Below, piece after piece: positions 18,292-26,958 of a DNA stretch of 64,000 bases. How positions within the stretch are numbered: position 1 is the stretch's first letter; each line of letters opens with the position of its first letter. Source of the DNA: Allopusillimonas sp008369125 (lineage in GTDB: Bacteria; Pseudomonadota; Gammaproteobacteria; Burkholderiales; Burkholderiaceae_B). The notes beneath the pieces are model-generated. The model saw only the letters and a program-made list of their open reading frames with translations, ran no database searches and was not told the origin of the DNA. The stretch covers positions 744,001 to 808,000 of the forward strand of contig NZ_VOAY01000002.1 of NCBI RefSeq assembly GCF_008369125.1. The letters are read 5' to 3'. A program made the position numbers and the translations under genes.

Positions 18292-18372
18292 CCACGCCCT
18301 GCTCTGACGCACCACCCTGGCAGCGTGCCGCTCACGTCCCCAACTCCTCTCACGCTACTAATTACAAAGATT

Positions 18373-18409
18373 TGCCAAATTCCGATAGTGGTGTGCCAAT
18401 TTTCGATAG
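18373..18409 (+). promoter_or_regulatory. Tandem 16-bp half-sites, probable AraC-type operator
   Basis: TGCCAAATTCCGATAG (18373-18388) and TGCCAATTTTCGATAG (18394-18409) agree in 14 of 16 positions and are offset by exactly 21 bp, two helical turns, the same phasing as classical AraC half-sites. They lie about 95 bases before the ATG of the glutamine-synthetase-like gene and directly downstream of the EutR-like regulator gene. Confidence 0.6.
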
Positions 18410-18504
18410 CTCACAATCTCCCAAGGCACGACGATGAGGTCATAACAGGTGCGGGCGCAATGCCCGATTCCGCCCATCGTCACTGAGACATACGAAGGTT
18501 CATC

Positions 18505-19887
18505 ATGCAAGAACGCTCTATCAAAACGACAGAAGACGCTATAAAGCTCGTCGAAGCTAGCGGCCTGACGCACATCAAATTGGGCTTATCCGACATCGAT
18601 GGCGTGATACGCGGTAAGTACATGCGCAAGGACAAGTTCATCGGCGCCTTGCGCGATGGCTTCGTATTTTGCGACGTCGTCATGGGGTGGGACTCCAATG
18701 ACGACCTCTACGACAATGCAAAATTCACAGGCTGGCATACCGCCTACCCGGACGCCCAGGTACGCATTGACCCGAGCAGTTGCCGGCGCCTACCCTTAGA
18801 GCACGGAGCCAATGGCGAAGCCATGCTGTTTTTCATCGCTGAACTCGATGGCCCTGCCGCTGGCGTCTGCCCGCGTCGTCTGCTGCACCGCGTTGTAGAC
18901 AGAGCGAGCGATATGGGTTTTGACGTTTTTTCAGCGCTGGAATATGAATTTTTCATGTTCAATGAGACCCCAAAGACCATACGAGAAAAGCAATATCGGA
19001 ACCTGGAGTCCTGGACTCCAGGAAATTTTGGCTACTCAGTGTTGCGCAGCACCGTCAACTCAGACTTCTACAAGCAATTGATCGATTTGACCGAGCAAAT
19101 GGATATCCCAATTGAGAGTCTGCATACCGAGACCGGACCAGGCGTGCTCGAAGCCGCCATCGCGGTAGACCGGATCAATGCTGCCGCTGACAAGGGCTTT
19201 TTGTTCAAGACCTTCACCAAGGCGTTGGCCGAACAACAAGGCCTGATGGCAACTTTTATGGCCAAGTGGTCCCATAAACACGCGGGACAAAGCGGCCATA
19301 TTCACATGTCGCTATGCGATCTGAAATCGGGGAAGAACGTATTTTACGACCCCACCAAAGAACACAGCATGAGTGATCTGCAGCGCCATTTCGTTGCAGG
19401 GCAACAGCGCTATATGCCCGAAATGATGGCCATGTATGCGCAAACCATCAATAGTTACACCCGTCTGGTGCCCGGCTATTGGGCGCCCCTCGAAGCCAGT
19501 CTGGGGGTCGAGAACCGCACCACAGCACTACGCATCATTCCGGGCTCAGAAAAAAGTCAGCGTGTGGAGATCCGCATCGGCTCAGCCGACGCTAACCCCT
19601 ACATTGCCTTGGCAGCGGGTCTGGGTTCGGGCTTGCTGGGCATCGAGCAGAAACTCGAGCCGGAACTCACCTTCGGCAACGCCTATACTCAATCATTCCC
19701 CGAGCATCTGAAATTCCCCAGCACTCTGTGGGATGCCGCCCAGCGGCTACGTGCCTCAGAAGCTGCTCATGAGCTGTTTGGCGAACCCTTTGTCGAACAT
19801 ATGGCCGCCACACGCGAGTGGGAAGAGCGTAAATTCCGTGAGTACGTAACTGACTGGGAACTCCAGCGTTATTTCGAGATCATCTGA
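18505..19887 (+). CDS. Glutamine synthetase-like gamma-glutamyl ligase (PuuA/IpuC type)
   Basis: A 460-residue class III-type glutamine synthetase homologue, probably joining glutamate to an amine rather than to ammonia. The N-terminal beta-grasp contains LGLSDIDGVIRGKYM. Catalytic segments in order are ALEYEFFMF (metal Glu), TETGPGVLEAAI, GQSGHIHMSL, the substrate Arg region (NRTTALRII) and RVEIRIGSADANPY. It lacks the adenylylation-site context of GlnA. ATG 18505 has AAGG upstream. It leads a tight operon with an aldehyde dehydrogenase (1-base gap), an iron alcohol dehydrogenase and an M81 peptidase. That order fits gamma-glutamylation of an amine, oxidation in two steps, then release of glutamate. 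Confidence 0.85.
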   Translation: MQERSIKTTEDAIKLVEASGLTHIKLGLSDIDGVIRGKYMRKDKFIGALRDGFVFCDVVMGWDSNDDLYDNAKFTGWHTAYPDAQVRIDPSSCRRLPLEHGANGEAMLFFIAELDGPAAGVCPRRLLHRVVDRASDMGFDVFSALEYEFFMFNETPKTIREKQYRNLESWTPGNFGYSVLRSTVNSDFYKQLIDLTEQMDIPIESLHTETGPGVLEAAIAVDRINAAADKGFLFKTFTKALAEQQGLMATFMAKWSHKHAGQSGHIHMSLCDLKSGKNVFYDPTKEHSMSDLQRHFVAGQQRYMPEMMAMYAQTINSYTRLVPGYWAPLEASLGVENRTTALRIIPGSEKSQRVEIRIGSADANPYIALAAGLGSGLLGIEQKLEPELTFGNAYTQSFPEHLKFPSTLWDAAQRLRASEAAHELFGEPFVEHMAATREWEERKFREYVTDWELQRYFEII

Positions 19888-19888
19888 C

Positions 19889-21274
19889 ATGAACGAACTG
19901 ATCACTATCAGCCCCATAGATGGGCGTGAACTCCTGCGTCGACCCTACACCAGCGAGACCGACATCGCACGTGCCTTGCGCACCGCTCGACGTGCGCAGC
20001 ATGAATGGGCGCGTGTTCCTCTTGCACAGCGCTGCGCTTTGGTAAGCGCCTGCGTGGATGCGGTGGTCGCTCGCAGCGACGCTATGGCACAGTCCATCAC
20101 CGAACAGATGGGCCGTCCGATCCGCTACACACCCGGCGAGTTGCGTGGCTTTGAGGATCGCGCACGTCATATGATCGCCATCGCTCCCGAAGCCCTGGCA
20201 CCCATATATCCCGCCAAGCAGGACAAGCTCGATCGTTATATTTTGCGCGAGCCCGTCGGTACCGTATTGACCGTCGCGCCCTGGAACTATCCTCTACTCA
20301 CGGCGGTCAACAGCATCGTGCCAGCTCTGGTGGCAGGCAATAGCGTGATCCTCAAACACTCAGATCAGACACCACTGTGCGCCGAGCAGCTCGTTGAAGC
20401 CTTTAGCGCCGCTGGATTGCCCGAAGGGCTGTTTCAATATATTCACGCCACCCATGACACCATCCGCCAAATCATTCAATCGCCCTATATCGACTATGTG
20501 TCATTCACCGGGTCCGTGCGGGGCGGCACTGCAATCGAGGAGGCGGCCACTGGTCGATTTATCGGCAAGGGGCTGGAGCTAGGAGGCAATGATCCTGCCT
20601 ATGTGCGTGCCGACGCAGACCTAGGCCACGCGGTGGATACCCTGGTGGACGGTGCGTTTTTCAATTCAGGGCAATCTTGCTGTGGCATTCAGCGTATCTA
20701 TGTCGACCAGGCGATCTACCAGGACTTTATCGACCGCGCTGTCGCGCTCACCGAAACCTATGTGCTTGATGATCCGATGAACCCCAATACCACGCTAGGT
20801 CCCGTCGTACGGGCCAAGTCCGCCAACGAAATCCGCCAAACCCTGGATCAGGCGCTAAACCGAGGCGCACGCAATCTGATCGACTCAGGCAAATTCGCTC
20901 GGGCCCAGCCAGGCAGTACCTATGTGGCCCCAGCACTGCTCACCGACGTGAACCACGATATGCTGGTCATGAATGAAGAGTGCTTCGGGCCCGTTGTGGG
21001 CATTATGGCTGTGCCCTCGGATCAGCGTGCCATCGAGCTTATGAACGATAGCAACTACGGTTTGACCGCATCCGTCTTTACTCAGGACGCTGATGCGGCA
21101 GTGCGCATAGGCAGTCAGGTGCAGACAGGCACGTTCTTTATGAATCGCTGCGACTACCTGGACCCAGCCCTGGCCTGGACAGGCGTCAAGAATACCGGGC
21201 ATGGCATTTCCCTCTCGACGCTGGGATACCAGGCTCTCACTCGAGCAAAATCCTTTCACTTGCGCCAACTATAG
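19889..21274 (+). CDS. Aldehyde dehydrogenase, NAD(P)-dependent
   Basis: A 461-residue aldehyde dehydrogenase acting in the cytoplasm. The cofactor segment TVAPWNYPLLTAVNSIVPAL starts near residue 128. The general base is Glu230 in KGLELGGNDP, and the catalytic Cys is 264 in NSGQSCCGIQ. Length and motif order are normal, so it should be active. The ATG follows the ligase stop by one base. In a gamma-glutamyl pathway it would oxidise a gamma-glutamyl-amino aldehyde to the acid, as PuuC does in putrescine breakdown. It could equally serve another amine route. Confidence 0.88.
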   Translation: MNELITISPIDGRELLRRPYTSETDIARALRTARRAQHEWARVPLAQRCALVSACVDAVVARSDAMAQSITEQMGRPIRYTPGELRGFEDRARHMIAIAPEALAPIYPAKQDKLDRYILREPVGTVLTVAPWNYPLLTAVNSIVPALVAGNSVILKHSDQTPLCAEQLVEAFSAAGLPEGLFQYIHATHDTIRQIIQSPYIDYVSFTGSVRGGTAIEEAATGRFIGKGLELGGNDPAYVRADADLGHAVDTLVDGAFFNSGQSCCGIQRIYVDQAIYQDFIDRAVALTETYVLDDPMNPNTTLGPVVRAKSANEIRQTLDQALNRGARNLIDSGKFARAQPGSTYVAPALLTDVNHDMLVMNEECFGPVVGIMAVPSDQRAIELMNDSNYGLTASVFTQDADAAVRIGSQVQTGTFFMNRCDYLDPALAWTGVKNTGHGISLSTLGYQALTRAKSFHLRQL

Positions 21275-21287
21275 CGGTTACCCCATC

Positions 21288-22451
21288 ATGAAACATCTGA
21301 ACGCCAACTGGAATTACCCAACCGCCATCAAAGTCGGCCCCGGACGCATCCAAGAGCTACCACAATATTGCCGTCAGCTCGGCATGACACGTCCTCTGCT
21401 GATCACTGACCCGGGCTTGGCCGGCCTGCCGATGGTCACTGCTGCCGTCGCCTCCTGTAAACAGGCTGGGTTGCACTGCGACGTCTTCTCCAACATCAAA
21501 GGCAATCCGACCGGCGCGAACGTCGTCGATGGTGTCAAAGCCTATCATGCATCCAAACACGATGGCGTAATTGCCTTTGGCGGAGGTTCCGCCCTGGACG
21601 CGGCTAAGGCCGTCGCGCTACTCGTCGGGCAGGATCGTCCTCTCTGGGACTTTGAGGATATTGGCGACAACTACCTGAGAGTGAATGTCGCCGGCATGGC
21701 ACCTGTGGTTGCGGTTCCGACGACAGCCGGAACGGGCTCGGAGGTCGGACGCGCCTCGGTGATCACCGACGAGCGCGATCACGTCAAGCGCATTATCTTC
21801 CACGCCAATATGTTGCCCGCAGTGGTCATCCTGGATGCCGAACTCTCTGTCGGTCTGCCCGCACTCCTGACTGCGGCAACCGGCATGGACGCCTTGTCGC
21901 ATAACCTCGAAGCCCTGTGCTCGCCAGTCTTTCACCCTATGGCTGCAGGCATTGCTGTTGAAGGCATACGTCTGGTTCAGCAATACTTACCCGATGCCGT
22001 GGCTGACGGACACAACCTGCTCGCACGCCATCACATGCTAGTCGCCTCCAGCATGGGCGCGACGGCCTTTCAAAAGGGGCTGGGAGCCATGCATGCACTC
22101 GCACACCCGCTAGGCGCCACCTATGACGCTCATCACGGCATGCTTAATGCGATCTTGATGCCTTATGTATTGCGCGCTAATCATACGGCCATCGACGAAC
22201 GCCTCACCACCTTGTCTCGCTATCTGAATCTGCGCAAGTGCAGCTTTGAAGGCTTTCTCGACTGGGTGCTGGAGTTACGTGACTCGGTAGGTATCCCACA
22301 TACGCTCGCAGAGATTGGTATTCCCGATGATCGCATCGAGGACATCGGACACATGGCCGTGGCTGATGGTGCATCGACCACCAATCCCATCCCGTTCACA
22401 GCCGCGCAATACAGTGAGATCCTCAGTCACGCCTTGACCGGAAAACTGTAA
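21288..22451 (+). CDS. Iron-containing alcohol dehydrogenase
   Basis: A 387-residue type III alcohol dehydrogenase. NAD-binding GGGSALDAAKAVALL, the PTTAGTGSEVGRASVI segment, and metal ligands in MDALSHNLEAL, MHALAHPLGA and DAHHGMLNAI are all present. The ATG at 21288 is 13 bases after the aldehyde dehydrogenase stop; the longer frame overlaps that gene by 74 bases and is unlikely. Next to a gamma-glutamyl ligase and an aldehyde dehydrogenase, it would supply the alcohol-to-aldehyde step if the starting compound is an amino alcohol, as in the alaninol-type intermediate of the isopropylamine pathway. Confidence 0.87.
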   Translation: MKHLNANWNYPTAIKVGPGRIQELPQYCRQLGMTRPLLITDPGLAGLPMVTAAVASCKQAGLHCDVFSNIKGNPTGANVVDGVKAYHASKHDGVIAFGGGSALDAAKAVALLVGQDRPLWDFEDIGDNYLRVNVAGMAPVVAVPTTAGTGSEVGRASVITDERDHVKRIIFHANMLPAVVILDAELSVGLPALLTAATGMDALSHNLEALCSPVFHPMAAGIAVEGIRLVQQYLPDAVADGHNLLARHHMLVASSMGATAFQKGLGAMHALAHPLGATYDAHHGMLNAILMPYVLRANHTAIDERLTTLSRYLNLRKCSFEGFLDWVLELRDSVGIPHTLAEIGIPDDRIEDIGHMAVADGASTTNPIPFTAAQYSEILSHALTGKL

Positions 22452-23911
22452 TGGCACACATCGGCCTCCTTGGTTTCTTGCATGAAACCAATACCTTTGC
22501 GCCTGGCGTCACGACCCTGGCGCAATTCATCGAGGCCGATGCATGGCCCGGCCTAATCACCGGCGACGAAATCTTCAGCGCCACCCGAGGAATGAACCTG
22601 GCTATCAGTGGCTTTATCGCCGCCATGCAAGGCAGCGAACATACCCTGATTCCCTTGCTCTGGTGCTCGGCGAATCCATCCGCAGCCGTCGAGGATGAAG
22701 CCTTTGAGGCGATCGTCAGCCAGATTCTGGAGCAGATCGATAAGGCGCCCCATCTAGACGCCTTGTTTTTGGATCTGCATGGCGCGATGGTGACGGTCTC
22801 CCACGAAGACGCAGAAGGCGAGCTACTGGCCCGGCTACGCACCCGTCTCGGCCCAGACATGCCCATGGTGGCTGCACTGGACTTTCATGCCAATGTGAGC
22901 GCGGCCATGCTGCACCACACTGATGGGCTACTGGCCTATCGCAGCTACCCGCACGTAGACATTGCCCAGACCGGTGCGCGCGCGGCACAGATGCTCAAAC
23001 GTATTCTCGCCGGAGAGCCGGTGTATACGGCGTCGCGGCAGATCAATATTCTGATTCCCATGCCTTGGCAAAGCACGCTGGCAGAACCCGCATGCTCAAT
23101 CATGCAATACGCTCGCTCACTCGAAAACTCGGATACTCCTGAGGTTCAGTTCATCCCAGGCTTTCCCTTGGCCGATATTCACGACAGTGGGCCAACCATT
23201 TTGGCATATGGCCGCAGCCAAGCCCAGGCCGATCAGGCCGCCGATCTGCTCTATGCCAAGGTCGAAGACGCACGCCAGACCTTCCAGGGAAAACTGCTCA
23301 GTATTCCCGAGGCCATTGCACTCATTCAGGCACACCCCGAACGCCGGACGCTACTTGCAGATACGCAGGACAATCCAGGCGGGGGCGGGACGGGCGACAC
23401 GACAGACATCCTGCATGCCCTGGCACAGCAGTCTGTGCGCGATGTTTGTGCAGGCATCGTATGCGATCCTGCATTTGCCCTGGCCGCCCACAAGGCCGGA
23501 ATCGGTCATCATATTCAGGGATCACTAGGCGGATACAGTGGTACAGGAGCGGGGCCACTGACCGGTGAGTTTGAGATACTCGCCACAGGCAATGGCCGAT
23601 TTACCGGCACTGGTCCGTTCTATCTGGGATGCAATATGGATCTGGGGCTCATGGCACGGGTGCGCTACGGCACGATCGAGATCCTTGTATCCAGCAAAAA
23701 GCAGCAAGCCGCCGACCAGGCGATGTTCAGACACCTGAATGCCGAACCTGCGCAATACCGGGTGCTGGTATTGAAAAGCTCAGTTCATTTTCGTGCAGAC
23801 TTTGCAGCCCTTGCTGACGATATTCTGGTGGTGGCCGCACCCGGTGAGAATACCGCTGATCTACATGCGCTGACGTACCGCCGACTACGCCCGGGCATGT
23901 TGATTCTATAG
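22451..23911 (+). CDS. M81-family metallopeptidase (MlrC-like)
   Basis: A 486-residue member of peptidase family M81, whose best-known member MlrC opens degradation products of microcystin. Likely metal ligands sit in FLHETNTFAP (residues 9-18), LDLHGAMV and ALDFHANVS, with RSYPHVDIAQTGARAA close behind. The C-terminal DUF1485 domain carries the typical DNPGGGGTGDTTDIL. The start overlaps the stop of the preceding gene (TAATG), so it belongs to the same operon. MlrC acts next to a gamma-linked Glu, and this operon begins with a gamma-glutamyl ligase. I therefore suggest that this enzyme hydrolyses the gamma-glutamyl amide at the end of the pathway. That is an inference. Confidence 0.85.
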   Translation: MAHIGLLGFLHETNTFAPGVTTLAQFIEADAWPGLITGDEIFSATRGMNLAISGFIAAMQGSEHTLIPLLWCSANPSAAVEDEAFEAIVSQILEQIDKAPHLDALFLDLHGAMVTVSHEDAEGELLARLRTRLGPDMPMVAALDFHANVSAAMLHHTDGLLAYRSYPHVDIAQTGARAAQMLKRILAGEPVYTASRQINILIPMPWQSTLAEPACSIMQYARSLENSDTPEVQFIPGFPLADIHDSGPTILAYGRSQAQADQAADLLYAKVEDARQTFQGKLLSIPEAIALIQAHPERRTLLADTQDNPGGGGTGDTTDILHALAQQSVRDVCAGIVCDPAFALAAHKAGIGHHIQGSLGGYSGTGAGPLTGEFEILATGNGRFTGTGPFYLGCNMDLGLMARVRYGTIEILVSSKKQQAADQAMFRHLNAEPAQYRVLVLKSSVHFRADFAALADDILVVAAPGENTADLHALTYRRLRPGMLIL

Positions 23912-24706
23912 CTATCGCGCTGCGACGATGTCGAGCACTGCCTGATGCAAAGCCGGATTGGCTGCGGCAATAACTCGCCCATCCGAGTGCATGGTGACAG
24001 GCCGCCCTGCCCAATCGGTAATGACCCCGCCCGCCTCCTCAATCACCGGGCGTAAGGCCAGGTAATCGTAGGGCTGCAACCCCGCCTCGACAACTAGATC
24101 AACGTGCCCCGAGGCCAGCAGGGCATAGCTATAACAGTCCCCGCCAAATCGGCGCAGATATACAGCTCGCGTCAACGCATCAAATACCCGCGCCTCATCC
24201 CCAGTAAAAATATCAGGCGAGGTCGCATACAGAATCGCGTCCTGTAAACGATCGGTCTGGCGAGTGTGGCACGCGCCACCACGATACTGGCAGCCTTGTC
24301 CTTGTGCCCCGACCCAACGTTCGCCGGTAAACGGGATATCGACGATACCAAAAACTGGCACACCATCGCGTAGCAACGCCACCAGACATCCCCACAAAGG
24401 ATTGCCCGAAATAAAGCTGCGCGTGCCATCAATCGGATCAATAGACCAGAGGTATTGCGCATCCAGGTGGCTCAGGCCGAACTCCTCGCCCAGCATGCCG
24501 TGCTCGGGATAGCGCTGCAAAATCGCATCGCGCAGAAACTGCTCCACAGACCGGTCAGCGATGGTCACGGGGCTCTCATCGGCCTTGGTGATAATCTCGG
24601 GCGCCTGTCGGAACCACTTCAAGGCGACGGCACGCGCCTGCGTCACCGTTGTCTGTGCAAAATCGAGCATTTCTGCAATCTGAGGCTCAAGGCCACTGAG
24701 TGTCAT
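23912..24706 (-). CDS. Inositol-monophosphatase family phosphatase, HisN-like
   Basis: A 264-residue Mg-dependent phosphomonoesterase. Metal motifs are GEEFG, WSIDPIDGTRSFISG and, near the C-terminus, PYDYLALRPVIEEAGG. The early KADESPVTIADRSVEQ segment is typical of HisN-type histidinol-phosphatases rather than of SuhB. The ATG at 24706 has AGGAG upstream. It is the only minus-strand gene in the 17-29 kb cluster and runs convergent with the M81 gene (stops directly abut) and divergent from the ABC importer, sharing a promoter region with it. It might dephosphorylate an imported phosphate ester; biosynthesis of histidine is the default alternative. Confidence 0.8.
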   Translation of the reverse strand: MTLSGLEPQIAEMLDFAQTTVTQARAVALKWFRQAPEIITKADESPVTIADRSVEQFLRDAILQRYPEHGMLGEEFGLSHLDAQYLWSIDPIDGTRSFISGNPLWGCLVALLRDGVPVFGIVDIPFTGERWVGAQGQGCQYRGGACHTRQTDRLQDAILYATSPDIFTGDEARVFDALTRAVYLRRFGGDCYSYALLASGHVDLVVEAGLQPYDYLALRPVIEEAGGVITDWAGRPVTMHSDGRVIAAANPALHQAVLDIVAAR

Positions 24707-24749
24707 CACACTGAACTCCTGACAAGTTTCGGAATCATTGTGAATGAGC

Positions 24750-24765
24750 TTGCATAAATATGCAA
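24750..24765. promoter_or_regulatory. 16-bp perfect palindrome between phosphatase and ABC importer genes
   Basis: TTGCATA-AA-TATGCAA is a perfect dyad in the 125-base divergent promoter region, 44 bases before the phosphatase ATG and 67 bases before the binding-protein ATG. It is well placed to control both directions. The DeoR-family protein encoded at the end of the importer operon is the nearest candidate ligand. Confidence 0.5.
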
Positions 24766-24831
24766 ATTTACACAAAATAGCAACACAGTCGGCATAGACC
24801 GGCCCTTTTTCCCCACAAAGCAGGAGACACC

Positions 24832-25848
24832 ATGAATACCTTTACGAGAAGTATCTTGGCTGCGGCCATCACCATGCTAGGCGTAGGGGTTACCCACATC
24901 GCCAGCGCCGATCCCTTGACTATCTACACCGCTCTGGAGGATGACGAAGTATCCGACTACATGGCTGTCGCAAAAGCAGCCATGCCTGATGTGGAGTTTC
25001 ATGTATTACGACTATCCACGGGCGATCTGGCTGCACGCATGCTGGCCGAAGGCAAAAACCCACGTAATGACGTGATCTGGGGGTTTGCCGTCACAAATAT
25101 GCTGGATCCTCGCATCCACGACAGCCTGCAATCTTACTTGCCTCCCGCTGCAGCGCAACTACCTGATCTCTACAAAGCCAAGGACGGCACGTGGTTCGCT
25201 GCAACTGGCTATATGGCGGCGTTTTGCGTGAACACCGAGCGGCTTAAGAGTAAAAACCTGCCCATGCCCACAAGTTGGGAAGATCTGACCAACCCGGTCT
25301 ACAAGGGCGAAATCGTCATGCCTAGTCCGGCTGCGTCAGGCACAGGCTATTTGCAGATCGCCGCCATACTCCAAGGCATGGGAGACGATAAAGCTTGGGA
25401 TCTGATCAAGCGCTTGAACAAGAACATCGCGCAATACACATCCTCAGGCTCTAAGCCTTGCAAAATGGCGCGCACTGGCGAGTACACCATCGGCGCCTCA
25501 TTCGCTTTTCCCGCCATGCAATCCATCGAGGCAGGCTTCCCCGTCAAGATGGTGATCCCTTCGGACTGGGAGGGCTATGAGCTGGAGGCCTCGGGCATCA
25601 TGGCGACAAGCAAAAACCTGAAGGATTCCAAACGCTTCCTCGACTGGACCTTGTCGCCCGATGCCGCTAATTTGTACAAAAAGTACAAAGAGATCATCAC
25701 CATTCCAGGTCTCAAGCCCTCCGAGCAGTCCATCAAGGCAGGCCTACCCGCAGATGTCTCCAAGGTCTTGTTCCCCATCAACTTCGAGCAGTCAGCCAAG
25801 GCGCGCGACCAGATCATCAAGACCTGGCAACAAGTCACGGCTAAGTAA
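24832..25848 (+). CDS. ABC importer periplasmic binding protein (PhnS / iron(III)-type fold)
   Basis: A 338-residue precursor. The signal peptide ends around HIASADPLT. The mature part (LTIYTALEDDEVSDYMAVAK, then NPRNDVIWGFAVTNM and PTSWEDLTNPVYKGEIVMP) is typical of cluster D/F binding proteins annotated as putative 2-aminoethylphosphonate or Fe(III) receptors. The Tyr pair used for iron in true FbpA proteins is not evident, so an organic anion or aminoethyl compound is more likely. It is the first gene of a binding protein-ATPase-permease-regulator operon. A strong hairpin follows its stop and probably favours high expression of this subunit. Confidence 0.87.
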   Translation: MNTFTRSILAAAITMLGVGVTHIASADPLTIYTALEDDEVSDYMAVAKAAMPDVEFHVLRLSTGDLAARMLAEGKNPRNDVIWGFAVTNMLDPRIHDSLQSYLPPAAAQLPDLYKAKDGTWFAATGYMAAFCVNTERLKSKNLPMPTSWEDLTNPVYKGEIVMPSPAASGTGYLQIAAILQGMGDDKAWDLIKRLNKNIAQYTSSGSKPCKMARTGEYTIGASFAFPAMQSIEAGFPVKMVIPSDWEGYELEASGIMATSKNLKDSKRFLDWTLSPDAANLYKKYKEIITIPGLKPSEQSIKAGLPADVSKVLFPINFEQSAKARDQIIKTWQQVTAK

Positions 25849-25863
25849 TCGGACGATGACGAC

Positions 25864-25885
25864 GCAATGCCCGCGGGGGCATTGC
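25864..25885 (+). other. Intercistronic hairpin after the binding-protein gene
   Basis: GCAATGCCC (25864-25872) and GGGCATTGC (25877-25885) form a perfect nine-base-pair stem with a GCGG loop, 16 bases after the binding-protein stop and 35 bases before the ATPase ATG. There is no T run. Such stems commonly protect the upstream mRNA or reduce downstream read-through, giving more binding protein than membrane complex. Confidence 0.6.
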
Positions 25886-25919
25886 TTCTCTCTCCCGAAT
25901 CAAAGGTCACGGGGACACA

Positions 25920-26927
25920 ATGGCTTTAGAAATTTCTAATATCAGTAAAAAGTTTGACGATTACGTTGCACTGCACGATATCAATCTCACCGTGGGCGAG
26001 CACGAGTTCGTCTGCCTGCTCGGCCCCAGTGGCTGCGGCAAAACGACACTACTGCGGGTCATCGCAGGACTCCTCGAGGCAGACACGGGACAGTTGGTGT
26101 TTGAAGGCCAAGACCTGAGTCAGACCCCAGCGCGCGAGCGTAATTTTGGTATTGTTTTTCAGTCCTATTCCCTATTCCCCAATATGACGGTGGCCCAGAA
26201 TATCGGCTACGGTCTGCGCATACGCAACGAAAACAAGCGCATCATTGATCAACGGGTGAGCGAACTGCTTACACTCATCAAAATGTCGCATTTGTTGGAT
26301 CGCTTTCCGTGGCAGCTCTCCGGTGGCCAGCAGCAACGCGTCGCGCTCGCCCGAGCGCTCGCTGTCGATCCGCGTTTGATCCTGCTCGATGAGCCCCTCT
26401 CGGCCCTGGATGCACGAGTACGTAATGAAATGCGCCAGGAGATCCATGATGTACAGCGTCGTCTGGGTATTCCGACCATTATGGTGACGCATGATCAGGA
26501 AGAGGCCTTGATGCTAGCCGATACGATCGTGTGCATGAACAACGGCACCATCGAGCAGGTCGGCTCACCAGAGGACCTATATCTGCGACCTCTGACCCGT
26601 TATGTCGCAGACTTTGTAGGGATCAGCAATCTGCTGCCCACCGCTTGGGTACAGGCACACCAGCCTGAACTGATGGCACGACGCCCCGCGGGTGAGCACG
26701 ATGGGCTTGAGTTATGCGTGCGCCCAGAGCATATCGCCGTGCGCAGCGAGGCGAACGGCCCAGCCACCGTCCAGTCCGTTACCTTCCTGGGTAATCTGTG
26801 CCATGTGCATATTCAGTGGGCAGATCGCAAGTTCATTGTTGAGCGGCGCTCACGGGACGGCCTGCATCAAGGTGCGCGCGTCAGTCTGGACATCGACCCC
26901 GCACAATGCTGCTGGGTGAGCTGCTAA
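25920..26927 (+). CDS. ABC importer ATP-binding protein (PhnT/PotA-like)
   Basis: A 335-residue ATPase. Walker A GPSGCGKTT, Q-loop in GIVFQSYSLFPNMT, signature LSGGQQQRVALARAL, Walker B LILLDEPLSALD and the switch His in VTHDQEEA are intact. A C-terminal TOBE-type domain (ELCVRPEHIAVRSE) follows, as in the spermidine/iron/aminoethylphosphonate group. The ATG at 25920 follows GGGGACACA. It energises the two-module permease encoded next. All features are of an active importer subunit. Confidence 0.92.
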   Translation: MALEISNISKKFDDYVALHDINLTVGEHEFVCLLGPSGCGKTTLLRVIAGLLEADTGQLVFEGQDLSQTPARERNFGIVFQSYSLFPNMTVAQNIGYGLRIRNENKRIIDQRVSELLTLIKMSHLLDRFPWQLSGGQQQRVALARALAVDPRLILLDEPLSALDARVRNEMRQEIHDVQRRLGIPTIMVTHDQEEALMLADTIVCMNNGTIEQVGSPEDLYLRPLTRYVADFVGISNLLPTAWVQAHQPELMARRPAGEHDGLELCVRPEHIAVRSEANGPATVQSVTFLGNLCHVHIQWADRKFIVERRSRDGLHQGARVSLDIDPAQCCWVSC

Positions 26928-26958
26928 GCCGACGCACACGATACTCAAGGGCTACGTT

